NCBI RefSeq assembly: GCF_000189755.2
Contig: NZ_KI912183.1
Coordinates: 1,056,257-1,120,256, forward strand
Reading direction: 5' to 3'
Source of the DNA: Desulfotomaculum nigrificans DSM 574
GTDB taxonomy: Bacteria; Bacillota; Desulfotomaculia; Desulfotomaculales; Desulfotomaculaceae
DNA length: 64,000 nucleotides
Shown: positions 17,048-25,091 of the stretch, one piece after another
Numbering within the stretch: position 1 is the stretch's first letter
Layout: each line of letters begins with the position of its first letter
Notes under the pieces: generated by a model
What the model was told of the DNA's origin: nothing
Databases searched by the model: none
The model's input: only the letters and a program-made list of their open reading frames with translations
Made by a program: the position numbers and the translations under genes

Positions 17048-18520
17048 ATGACAAAAGCACAAAATACACCTATTATTGAGGCCCTAAAAAAATATATCAA
17101 CGATAGGACCATCAGGTTTCACATGCCTGGGCACAAAGGGGGCCAAATAACCAATAATGCAGTGATTGATTTTTTAGGTAGCCGGGTTTTTGAAGCGGAT
17201 GTTACCAATGTGCCCGGTATGGATGATTTACATCAAACTCACGGGGTAATTAAAGAGGCCCAGGAATTAGCCGCCCGCACCTTTGGCGCTGATGCCACTT
17301 ATTTTCTTATTAATGGCAGTTCCTGCGGCTTACAGGCTCTGGTGATGGCTGCTTGCAACCCCGGCGATAAAATACTGGTTCCCCGCAATATCCACCGTTC
17401 CATTTTGAGCGGTATTATTCTAAGCGGGGCGGTCCCCGTCTTTTTTATGCCTGAATATGACCAAGATTTTGCCATTCCCCTGGGTGTTACCCCCACCACC
17501 ATTGCCAACAGCCTGGCGGGTCACCCCGATGCAAAAGCGGTCATGCTGGTTAATCCCACTTACCACGGTATTACCTCGAACTTATCAACCATCGCTGAAA
17601 TTGTGCACAGGCATAATATACCCTTACTGGCGGATGAGGCCCACGGCCCACACCTCTATTTCCATGAGGATTTACCAAAGTCTGCCTTGGACTCCGGAGC
17701 AGACGCCACTGTCCACGGCACGCATAAAATGTTAGCAGCTTTTACCCAGGCGTCTATGCTGCATGTAAAGGGAGATCGGATTAATCGGCAGCGATTAGAA
17801 GCAAGTTTAAGGCTGTTGCAAAGTACCAGCACATCTTACCTGCTGCTGGCCTCCCTGGACGGGGCCAGGGCACAGATAGCCGAACAGGGTCGCCAGTTAG
17901 TTGACAAAACTTTAGACCTGGCCCGCTATCTGCGGGGTAAAATCAAGGAGATTCCTGGTTTTAGGGTTTTCGGTGAAGAAAAGATAGGACAACCGGGGGT
18001 TTGGGGATTAGATTTGACCAAGGTTACCGTTTCCGTAAGAGATCTAAAGGTAACCGGTTTTTGGGCGGAACAGTGGCTAAGGGAAAAACATCATATCCAG
18101 GTGGAGATGTCCAACGTATTTAATTTGCTGCTGCTGCTTACCTTTGGTAACTGGCGTAGTGATGTGGATTATATGCTAAAAGCCCTTAATGAACTGAGTG
18201 AGCATGTACGGCAAAACCCCAAATTAATGAAACGTTATTCTCCCTTGCCGGCGGTAAATTTATTGCCTGTCATACCGGAGCCGGTTCTTACGCCCCGGGA
18301 GGCTTTTTGGGCTCAATCAGTGGCCACACCCCTACAGCAATCTGTAGGCAGGGTATGTGCTGAAGTGATTACCTGCTATCCCCCCGGTATACCGGTAATA
18401 TGCCCCGGTGAGAGGATAACGTCTGAAATTGTTGAATATCTCAGTCTGATGCGGGCCATGGGTGTTCATTTCCAGGGGTGCTATGACGGCAGTATGGAAA
18501 ATGTTTTGGTGGTAAAATAA
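17048..18520 (+). CDS. Orn/Lys/Arg decarboxylase family protein (PLP, fold type I)
   Basis: 490 aa, the size of the short Firmicutes form. N-terminal signature RFHMPGHKGG at about residue 23, PLP-binding lysine in ATVHGTHKMLAAF (about residue 230), LVNPTYHGITSN and LLADEAHGPHLYFH in the cofactor domain, and the C-terminal domain with CYPPGIPVICPGE (about residue 438). It decarboxylates a basic amino acid, most likely arginine (SpeA-type, to agmatine) or lysine. Sequence alone does not decide which. Monocistronic, ATG preceded by GGGGGAAGGA, and followed by a strong terminator. Upstream 16913-17047 shows no other gene. Confidence 0.9.
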   Translation: MTKAQNTPIIEALKKYINDRTIRFHMPGHKGGQITNNAVIDFLGSRVFEADVTNVPGMDDLHQTHGVIKEAQELAARTFGADATYFLINGSSCGLQALVMAACNPGDKILVPRNIHRSILSGIILSGAVPVFFMPEYDQDFAIPLGVTPTTIANSLAGHPDAKAVMLVNPTYHGITSNLSTIAEIVHRHNIPLLADEAHGPHLYFHEDLPKSALDSGADATVHGTHKMLAAFTQASMLHVKGDRINRQRLEASLRLLQSTSTSYLLLASLDGARAQIAEQGRQLVDKTLDLARYLRGKIKEIPGFRVFGEEKIGQPGVWGLDLTKVTVSVRDLKVTGFWAEQWLREKHHIQVEMSNVFNLLLLLTFGNWRSDVDYMLKALNELSEHVRQNPKLMKRYSPLPAVNLLPVIPEPVLTPREAFWAQSVATPLQQSVGRVCAEVITCYPPGIPVICPGERITSEIVEYLSLMRAMGVHFQGCYDGSMENVLVVK

Positions 18521-18552
18521 TGGGTGGCTGACCGCCACCCATTAAATTTTTC
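18521..18552 (+). terminator. Terminator of the decarboxylase gene
   Basis: TGGGTGGC-TGACC-GCCACCCA followed by TTAAATTTTT, starting at the base after the stop codon. Confidence 0.85.
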
Positions 18553-18724
18553 CTTGCCTCCATACCCCACATGGCCAATGGCTACCGCATATCATGGCAT
18601 CAGCACCGAAACTCTTAGCTAATTGTATCCTTCTTTCAAAATCGTATCTTTTGGCCTCCCTTCCGTGTAACCCTGTAATAGCATGGTTATAGTAGCAAAT
18701 TTTACCTGAAACCCATATGTTATA
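18542..18724 (-). pseudogene. Possible gene fragment without a start codon, about 60 codons
   Basis: Minus-strand open frame between in-frame stops. It reads ...GKICYYNHAITGLHGREAKR and then ...SFGADAMICGSHWPCGVW before its stop. It looks protein-like but has no ATG, GTG or TTG with a ribosome binding site, and its 3' end runs into the decarboxylase terminator. It may be the 3' stub of a lost gene, or chance. I do not recognise the family. Confidence 0.25.
18694..18722 (+). promoter_or_regulatory. Sigma-K-like promoter of the YmaF-like gene
   Basis: CATATGTTA at 18714-18722 is an exact match to the sigma-K -10 (CATAnnnTA). The -35 position has GC instead of AC, 17 bases upstream. It is 22 bases before the start codon, with AAAGGAG between. 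A late-sporulation, mother-cell gene is suggested. Confidence 0.45.
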
Positions 18725-18744
18725 TCAAAAAGGAGTGTTCTATC

Positions 18745-19158
18745 ATGGGTTATGGTTTTGGCAATCAGCCTAAGCAGGGGTACGGTCCTGGTCCCGGAAC
18801 CGGTTATGGTCCTGGTTACGGCCCGGGGGGTTCACCTCAGAAGGGACACGTGCACCAGTATGGCACCTATACCAGCTATGACTTCGGTCATAACCACACA
18901 ATGGGAGGAACCACCAGCAGGGCCACGGGAGGATTGGACCGTCATGTGCATGTAATCAGCGGTACAACTTCCTACAACGATGGGCACACCCATCAGTATC
19001 AGGTAACCACCGGGCCGGCCATCCCTTATGGTCGGGGCTATCATGTACACCGCTACAATGGCGTCACTACCGCCAATGGACGTGGCCCCCACACCCATAG
19101 ATTTCGAGGTTATACCAGCCCCGCTCCAAACGATGTACCTTATCCTGCCGCTAAATAG
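18745..19158 (+). CDS. YmaF-family His-rich repeat protein, 137 aa
   Basis: The first 35 residues are a Gly/Tyr/Pro-rich tail (GYGPGPGTGYGPGYGPGG). The rest is four to five repeats of an HxHxx...GxT type: GHVHQYGTYTS, FGHNHTMGGTTS, RHVHVISGTTS, GHTHQYQVTTG, YHVHRYNGVTT and PHTHRFRGYTS. This is the YmaF family pattern. The regularly spaced HxH pairs could bind metal, and the Gly/Tyr tail is typical of spore coat proteins. AAAGGAG nine bases upstream supports the start, and a sigma-K-like -10 precedes it. It stands at the left edge of the spore-surface island. The coat role is inferred. Confidence 0.8.
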   Translation: MGYGFGNQPKQGYGPGPGTGYGPGYGPGGSPQKGHVHQYGTYTSYDFGHNHTMGGTTSRATGGLDRHVHVISGTTSYNDGHTHQYQVTTGPAIPYGRGYHVHRYNGVTTANGRGPHTHRFRGYTSPAPNDVPYPAAK

Positions 19159-19180
19159 TACCTGTCAATAAGTAAAAAAT

Positions 19181-19222
19181 GAGGTTGTTGACCTACATAT
19201 ATCAACAGCCTCTTTTTCTTTT
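19181..19222 (+). terminator. Terminator of the YmaF-like gene
   Basis: GAGGTTGTTGA...TCAACAGCCTC stem followed by TTTTTCTTTT. Confidence 0.85.
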
Positions 19223-19233
19223 ATAAAAGCTGA

Positions 19234-19261
19234 TTGATTTTAACCAGGTTTGTATTATAAT
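19234..19261 (+). promoter_or_regulatory. Sigma-A-like promoter of the DUF169 gene
   Basis: TTGATT (19234-19239), 16-nt spacer, TATAAT (19256-19261), about 90 bases upstream of the start codon. Confidence 0.5.
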
Positions 19262-19351
19262 TGTCATAACAACCATAGGAAAATTATGGATCACAAGGTG
19301 CTTAAAATTAAGTTCTGTCTCATCACTAAAATCTTATAAGGGGTGTTGTTT

Positions 19352-20131
19352 GTGGAAAGTAAAATTGCCAAGGCTACCCAAATGAAGTATTCCCCCGTAG
19401 CAGTCCTGCTTACCAACGAAAAGCCAGACCAGGCCCTCCAGTTTAAGGAAGGTAGATGGGGTTGTGTTGCTGCTATGCTTAGTGCCGCCTCTAAAGGTAA
19501 GACCGCCGTATTTGACCGTAAAACCTTTGGCTGCCTGGGCGGTGGTACGGGTTTAGGCTTTGGCAATCAGTATGTTAATTTCCCTGGTGGTATCGAGTAT
19601 TTCTTATCTACGGGCAACCCTGAATTTTGTAACAGTGAGATAGGTAAAAACGTAGTAAGAAATATGCCGGCCCTGCAGCACGGAGAAGGTTATTTCAAAA
19701 ACCCACAAATTGCTAAGAAAATGCTTTATTCACTGCCCATGGTGGACGTCCCTACAGAATACGTTGTCTTTAAGCCCTTAAGGGAAGTTAAGGAGGGAGA
19801 GACACCCAAAGTGGTTGTTTTCCTGGCCAACCCTGACCAGCTTTCGGCTCTGGTGGTACTGGCCAATTATGCCCGGGAAACAAACTACAACGTAGTTGCT
19901 CCCTTTGGAGCAGGTTGCCACAGCGTTTGCATCTTACCTTATAAGGAAGATGAATCAGATAATCCCCGGGCCGTCATTGGATTGACCGATATCTCAGCTA
20001 GAAAGTGCGTGGATAAAGACATTCTTTCCTTTAGCGTTCCATATAAAATGTTTTTAGAAATGGAATCCAATGTGGAAGGCAGTTTTTTAGAAAAACACGA
20101 GTGGCTTAGGATTTTAGAAAGAAACCGCTAG
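19352..20131 (+). CDS. DUF169 family protein
   Basis: About 259 aa from the GTG at 19352, which has AAGGGG seven to eight bases upstream; a TTG nine bases earlier is less likely. The sequence shows the DUF169 pattern: KYSPVAVLLTNEKP near the N-terminus, a glycine-cysteine motif CLGGGTGLGFG at about residue 59, and AGCHSVCILPY near residue 190. Four to five conserved-looking Cys suggest metal or cofactor binding, but no activity is established for the family. It is soluble with no signal peptide. It has its own vegetative-type promoter and terminator, so it need not belong to the spore island that surrounds it. Confidence 0.8.
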   Translation: MESKIAKATQMKYSPVAVLLTNEKPDQALQFKEGRWGCVAAMLSAASKGKTAVFDRKTFGCLGGGTGLGFGNQYVNFPGGIEYFLSTGNPEFCNSEIGKNVVRNMPALQHGEGYFKNPQIAKKMLYSLPMVDVPTEYVVFKPLREVKEGETPKVVVFLANPDQLSALVVLANYARETNYNVVAPFGAGCHSVCILPYKEDESDNPRAVIGLTDISARKCVDKDILSFSVPYKMFLEMESNVEGSFLEKHEWLRILERNR

Positions 20132-20170
20132 TTAAATAACTAAAGCTAAAGCACCATAAATGCAGCAAAC

Positions 20171-20205
20171 AAAAAAGCAGCTCCCAGATGAGCTGCTTTT
20201 TTGCT
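20171..20205 (+). terminator. Terminator of the DUF169 gene
   Basis: AGCAGCTC-CCAGAT-GAGCTGCT followed by TTTTTTGC, with a preceding A-run that makes it work in both directions. Confidence 0.88.
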
Positions 20206-20316
20206 TCTGTAAATTTTTTCTTCATTTGACTTGCCTTTAGGGCATAGTAGTTAACTTTTCCTTGACCGGAATGCGGGTGGGAGCTTCCGGTTTCATTTTG
20301 GGATAGCCTGAATACC

Positions 20317-20368
20317 AAAAACAAAAGGGTGACTAGGGTTATTTAACGACCTTTTGAGTCACCCTTAA
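20317..20368 (-). terminator. Terminator of the DUF6385 repeat-protein gene
   Basis: Minus strand: AAGGGTGACT...AGTCACCCTT followed by TTGTTTTT, 48 bases after the stop codon. Confidence 0.8.
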
Positions 20369-20415
20369 GCCAACGTTTGTAACTTAAGACATGTTTTTAT
20401 TCACCGTCTTTAGGA

Positions 20416-21252
20416 TTAAGAGGTCTGTCCTTGGAAGAAGATGTTTAATGTCACCGCACTACTTGCGTTAACGGCTGAATAATACAATCTAGCATACTTT
20501 ACGAATGTGGTGGCCACGAAAGTTTTAACGGAATTTTGATCAATGGTCGTATTACTTATCTCGTCAATCCAGTGTGTTCCGTCCGGGCTAACTTGGAGTT
20601 TAACCAGTGCCTGGGCATTGGCAACAGTGGAGTTATTTACCACCCCAAATGTCCATGACGCTATACCCAGAACATTATAGGTTTCGTCCGGTGAACCGGC
20701 GGTATCAGTGATGTTTGCCCTTACTGCTGATACATCGGTGGTGCCTAAAGCCGTTGAAATGGTACCCGTAACCGCTAAGCCAGTTGAGGTAATTAATAAA
20801 CCGCTAGTCGGTGGGGTAATGGCTAGCCCGTCGGCGGAGGCAGTCACCGTAAGGCCATTGGCAGGAGCAGTAATTGCCAGCCCTGTTGATGTAATCGTTA
20901 GCCCGTTAGCAGGCGGGGTAATGGCCAGCCCGTCGGCGGAGGCAGTCACCGTAAGGCCATTGGCAGGAGCAGTGATAGCCAGCCCGGTTGATGTAATCGT
21001 TAGCCCGTTAGCAGGTGGGGTAATGGCTAGCCCGTCGGCGGAGGCAGTCACCGTAAGGCCATTGGCAGGAGCAGTGATAGCCAGCCCGGTTGATGTAATC
21101 GTTAGCCCGTTAGCAGGTGCCGTAATGGCGAGTCCAGTTGAAGTGATGGCAAGGTTACCAGAGTTATCCGTGTTTAAGGCAACATTATTGTTACCAAAGA
21201 TCTTAATCCGAGCGTAATCCGGATTATCTTGAAAAATCTTAAAGTTAGGCAT
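20416..21252 (-). CDS. Repetitive beta-rich protein with a C-terminal DUF6385-type domain
   Basis: 278 aa. Residues 1-35 are a short head (MPNFKIFQDNPDYARIKIFG). Residues 35-165 are a low-complexity repeat built from NGLTITSTGLAITAPA and NGLTVTASADGLAITPPA, 34 residues per pair, three near-identical copies, very rich in Thr/Ser/Ala/Gly. Residues 180-278 are a folded domain of about 100 residues (VLGIASWTFGVVNNS, VKLQVSPDGTHWIDE, ATTFVKYARLYYSAV), the DUF6385 type. The same domain type ends the protein at 28261. Alternating hydrophobic/hydroxyl residues suggest a beta-solenoid or fibre stalk with many O-glycosylation sites. The start has GGGGG eight bases upstream. It is divergent from the glycosyltransferase operon that begins at 21370, which makes a glycosylated surface fibre the natural reading. 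That role is inference. Confidence 0.75.
   Translation of the reverse strand: MPNFKIFQDNPDYARIKIFGNNNVALNTDNSGNLAITSTGLAITAPANGLTITSTGLAITAPANGLTVTASADGLAITPPANGLTITSTGLAITAPANGLTVTASADGLAITPPANGLTITSTGLAITAPANGLTVTASADGLAITPPTSGLLITSTGLAVTGTISTALGTTDVSAVRANITDTAGSPDETYNVLGIASWTFGVVNNSTVANAQALVKLQVSPDGTHWIDEISNTTIDQNSVKTFVATTFVKYARLYYSAVNASSAVTLNIFFQGQTS
20811..21140 (-). repeat. 102-bp tandem repeat inside the DUF6385 gene, three copies
   Basis: Three copies of a 102-bp unit, nearly identical in DNA (each contains CCCGTCGGCGGAGGCAGTCA on the plus strand), followed by shorter diverged units. The near identity means recent expansion or gene conversion, and the copy number is likely to vary between strains. 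Confidence 0.85.
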
Positions 21253-21369
21253 TTAAATTCCCCCTTGTAATTTTTTAGTAATTGCCTCACAATAGAATAT
21301 TTTTGAAATATGTAGAAAGTTCCATATAAAATGCATATTTTACTAAAAAAACATAGAAGGAGAAAATGT

Positions 21370-23340
21370 ATGGGTAACCGGATAAGTTTGTGTATGATTG
21401 TTAAAAATGAAGCGGATAACATACGCAGGTGCCTGGCAAGTGTCAAAGGAGTGGTTGATGAAATAATTGTCGTGGACACAGGTTCGAACGATACCACTCC
21501 CCAAGTAGCCCTTGAATTAGGGGCAAAGGTCTACCACTTTGAATGGAATGATAATTTTAGTGATGCACGGAACCTTTCGTTGGCAAAGGCCACGGGGGAT
21601 TGGATTTTGTTTTTGGATGCGGATGAGGAGCTTGCCCAAGAGAGTAAGGACGCACTTTTGAAACGTACTGATGAACAGAATGTAGAAGGTTACTTTATCA
21701 GGATCATTAACCATATTGGTAAAGATGGCTGGACTGAAACCTGCCCTGATTTAGTCTTTCGACTATTTAGAAACAGGCCCGAGTATAGGTTCCACGGTGC
21801 TATTCATGAACAAATTGCCGATGTAATCCTGGAAAGAAACAAACAAGCCGTTTACTGTATAGCCGAAGAGATAATTATCGTCCATTATGGTTATGTGGAC
21901 AGCCAGATCGATAAAAAGGATAAAAAGAATAGAAATCTTAGCATAATCCAAAAAGAGTTGGCAAAAAAACCAGGTGATAACCTATTAAAATATCACTACG
22001 GAGTAGAGCTCTTCCGGGCTGAAATGTATTTGGAAGCGGCTGAGATATTGGTTCAGGTGGCAAACCATACCGATCCCAATACCATCTACTTCCCTAAATT
22101 ATTGAGATACATTGTTCTTTCTTACTATTCTGCCGGCGAGCCGAATAAAGCCCTAGAGGTAATTAAGCAGGGCATACAATTCTTTCCTAATTACGCTGAC
22201 CTCTATTATTACGGGGGACTCAGCCATTTGGAACTAAAACAATACATGAAAGCCACAGAGTTTTTTTTACAGGCCGTTGCTTTACCGGAACAACCTTCCC
22301 AATATGCCTCCTTTGCCGGAGTAAGAGGTTTCAGATCCTTATATCAGCTGGGTCGAATAGCTGAGTCCTTTTTAAATTATGAAGAAGCCCTTCGCTATTA
22401 CCTGGCTAGTTTACGTGATAACCCCAATTTCCTACCCGCATTGGAAAATATCATACAAATCTTGGAACCCCGCAAAAATCCGGAGTACACGAAGGAATGT
22501 CTAGAGAAGGTCCTTGACTTAAGTAGTCCCCAGGCCAGGTTCATTATGTCTAACATATTTTTTAATCAGAAAGCATATCGACTGGCCTTGGAATTTCTAG
22601 AATCAACTTCCGGCACAACTTCTGCTTCGGCTGAAATCCTTTTAAGGAAGGCATTTTGTCTTATTCAACAAAGACGTTTCTTAGAGGCACTCATAATACT
22701 TAGTGAATACACCCCAGCTAGTCCTATATACCCGCTGGCTAAGTTCAATGAATTATTTTGTTTCTGGCTTCAAGGTAAAAAGCGGAAGGTGCAAATGATA
22801 GCAGGGGAACTGCGAGCTTTGGGACTGACTGAAGACACAGATAATGTATTAAAGCTCCTATTGAGATCCCAGGAAAAGCGTAAAACTTTTCGCAAAATCC
22901 CTCTGGGGCAGGATGGAGTTAACCTTTTACTGGATATCACTGGTAGGTTACTTGATCTTAATGAACCCGAAAGGGCAAATGAATTGTACAAAAGAGTGGT
23001 CCCGGAATGCCTGGTTGACCGGAAGTGGGACATAATACGACTTTACCATGAATACGGCTATTTAGAGAAAGCGGCAGAACTTTTACAAGAATACCTGGCA
23101 GTGAACCACAATGGAGAAGCATATTTCTTGCTGGGTGAAATATACCGTGAGTTGGGTAACTTTGTAGGAGCTGATCAAAATTACCGTTATGCCATTGAAC
23201 AGGATCCGGATCAACCTCGCTACTATATTAGCCAGATTAGGCTCTATGAGAGCTGGCGTGAGAAAATTGCAGAAGAGAGTGTAGCTAGGGAACATGACGG
23301 TGAATTTTTTTACAAGCCATCGGAGGAGGGCTCCCAATGA
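21370..23340 (+). CDS. GT2 glycosyltransferase with TPR repeats (SunS-like), copy 1
   Basis: 656 aa from the ATG at 21370, set by AAGGAG eight bases upstream. Residues 1-230 are a GT2 (GT-A) domain: ISLCMIVKNEADNIRRCL, VVDTGSNDTT, WILFLDADEEL (the DxD) and LVFRLFRNRPEYRFHGAIHE. The LFR...F.G.IHE block is also seen in SunS, the S-glycosyltransferase of sublancin. The remaining 420 residues are TPR-like helical repeats, which in this class bind the protein acceptor. An exact CATATTTTA lies 27 bases before the start, a possible sigma-K -10 without a good -35. It is first of four coupled genes; its stop overlaps the next start (ATGA). Soluble and cytoplasmic. Confidence 0.85.
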   Translation: MGNRISLCMIVKNEADNIRRCLASVKGVVDEIIVVDTGSNDTTPQVALELGAKVYHFEWNDNFSDARNLSLAKATGDWILFLDADEELAQESKDALLKRTDEQNVEGYFIRIINHIGKDGWTETCPDLVFRLFRNRPEYRFHGAIHEQIADVILERNKQAVYCIAEEIIIVHYGYVDSQIDKKDKKNRNLSIIQKELAKKPGDNLLKYHYGVELFRAEMYLEAAEILVQVANHTDPNTIYFPKLLRYIVLSYYSAGEPNKALEVIKQGIQFFPNYADLYYYGGLSHLELKQYMKATEFFLQAVALPEQPSQYASFAGVRGFRSLYQLGRIAESFLNYEEALRYYLASLRDNPNFLPALENIIQILEPRKNPEYTKECLEKVLDLSSPQARFIMSNIFFNQKAYRLALEFLESTSGTTSASAEILLRKAFCLIQQRRFLEALIILSEYTPASPIYPLAKFNELFCFWLQGKKRKVQMIAGELRALGLTEDTDNVLKLLLRSQEKRKTFRKIPLGQDGVNLLLDITGRLLDLNEPERANELYKRVVPECLVDRKWDIIRLYHEYGYLEKAAELLQEYLAVNHNGEAYFLLGEIYRELGNFVGADQNYRYAIEQDPDQPRYYISQIRLYESWREKIAEESVAREHDGEFFYKPSEEGSQ

Positions 23341-25091
23341 AAGACACCGTTACTTTGGTTATGATTGTAAAAAACGAATCACAAAACCTGGGTACTTGCC
23401 TTGACAGTGTAAAAAATCACATAGATGAAATTGTTATTGTAGACACAGGTTCAACGGATAGCACTTTGGATGTTGCCAGCAGGTACACAGATAAAGTATA
23501 TACTTACCCATGGAATGGTGATTTTGCTGCTGCGCGCAATTACGCCATTGCCAGGGCCGGGGGTGACTGGATTTTGTCCCTAGACGCCGACGAATCATTA
23601 ATTTGTGCACCGGGGCAACTTAAGGAATTGGTTAGACGGAAAAATAACATAGATGCTTATATGCTTCCCCTCCTCTATCCAGTTGCTGAATGCACAGGTG
23701 AATACAACCAATTTCTGGTACTTCGGTTGTTTAGAAATAAGAAAGGTTACCAGTTTAGGGGCAAGATCCACGAGCAGGTGGTTGTCCATAATAACGAGGT
23801 GGTGGAAATTGCGGATGACATTGTAATTAAACATAATATGGCCTCCCCAAAGGAACGCAACCGCAAAAGGGGACGTAACCTGGCGGCTTTAAAAAAGGCA
23901 TATCTTGAAGACCCCACAAACTATTTTCTTCAATATTACCTTGGTATAGAGTGGCTGGGGCTAGCTAAACCGGATAAAGCTCTTCCATTCTTACAAAATG
24001 CTTATCGAAATCTTACTGACGACCATTTGCTTTTTCGTGCCCCTACGTTACGTTATCTACTGATTTGTCTTAATATCTTAGGCCAACTTGACGAAATGAT
24101 ATGTCTTAGTCTAGAAGCGGCCCTAAAATATCCTGACTATACAGATATATATTACCTTGGTGGTATTGCCTTAGAGGAAAAAAAGGAATATAAGATAGCA
24201 GTTAAATGGTTTGACCAGGCTATCCAATGCGGGGTCCCACCTTCTATTTATAGTCATATGAACGGCACGGGTAGTTTTCTGGCGCTTTACCATATGGGTT
24301 TTTGTTATGAAAAACTAGGGATGCCGGAGAATGCGCAGGCTTGCTATGAGCGAGCATTGCATGAAAACAACCAATACATTTACCCGGCCGGTAATTTATT
24401 TCTATTGATACTAAAGAAGCGTGGCCCTCGCTATACTCTTGAGTACTTTAAAGAGAAAGGTTACCTGAACAACTTACGCCTTGCTTTAACGGTAGCGGAC
24501 CTATTTTTTTTAGCGGGGTATCCCGATTTATCCGAAAGATGCCTAGGGAGATGCTCAGTTAGTTCAGATAAAAGTGAAGAGGTTTTCTTTCAACTAGGGC
24601 GGTACAATATTTATTCCGGTAGGTTAAAAAAGGGATTAAACTATATGGAACAAATCCCGGAGGGGAGCGATTTCTTCATCGACGGGCAAACCCATAAGGC
24701 AGTAGCACTCCTCTTAATGGGTCGTTTTAACGATTGTCGCTCCTTAGGTCTGCAAATGTGGAAAAATAAGCTCACCAGGACCACTGCAAGGGTGATATTA
24801 AGTTTATCGCGGTCTATGCAAGATGGCCAATCACCAGATGCCAGTACCAAATTTATCGGGGCAGATTTAATAAGGGCTTCTTTAAATATACTCGACTTGT
24901 GCTACCATTATCTACCGGGTAAATCAACTGAAGGTTCTCATCTTACTCAAATAATAAATATTCTAGAATCTATCATTAGAAGATCTATACCCATGGGGGA
25001 CCGGGCACTGCAAGAATATTACCAGGATCGGACTAACAGCTTGCGGGAGTTCTTTGATTATAAATTTGGAAACGGTGGAATTAGAACATGA
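23337..25091 (+). CDS. GT2 glycosyltransferase with TPR repeats (SunS-like), copy 2
   Basis: 584 aa. GT2 domain at residues 1-225: VTLVMIVKNESQNLGTCL, VDTGSTDSTLDVA, WILSLDADESL and LVLRLFRNKKGYQFRGKIHE. A TPR-like region follows to about residue 500. Relative to copy 1, the HYGY motif after the GT domain is replaced by IKHNMASPKERNRKRG, so the acceptor-site region differs. It overlaps the genes on both sides by ATGA, so the cluster is translated as a coupled unit. Sugar donor and acceptor are not deducible. Confidence 0.83.
   Translation: MKDTVTLVMIVKNESQNLGTCLDSVKNHIDEIVIVDTGSTDSTLDVASRYTDKVYTYPWNGDFAAARNYAIARAGGDWILSLDADESLICAPGQLKELVRRKNNIDAYMLPLLYPVAECTGEYNQFLVLRLFRNKKGYQFRGKIHEQVVVHNNEVVEIADDIVIKHNMASPKERNRKRGRNLAALKKAYLEDPTNYFLQYYLGIEWLGLAKPDKALPFLQNAYRNLTDDHLLFRAPTLRYLLICLNILGQLDEMICLSLEAALKYPDYTDIYYLGGIALEEKKEYKIAVKWFDQAIQCGVPPSIYSHMNGTGSFLALYHMGFCYEKLGMPENAQACYERALHENNQYIYPAGNLFLLILKKRGPRYTLEYFKEKGYLNNLRLALTVADLFFLAGYPDLSERCLGRCSVSSDKSEEVFFQLGRYNIYSGRLKKGLNYMEQIPEGSDFFIDGQTHKAVALLLMGRFNDCRSLGLQMWKNKLTRTTARVILSLSRSMQDGQSPDASTKFIGADLIRASLNILDLCYHYLPGKSTEGSHLTQIINILESIIRRSIPMGDRALQEYYQDRTNSLREFFDYKFGNGGIRT

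Noticed and set aside
20708-21217. Plus-strand open frame (169 codons) antisense to the DUF6385 gene
   Set aside because: Same artefact of tandem repeats. The minus strand has the recognisable C-terminal domain, ribosome binding site and terminator.
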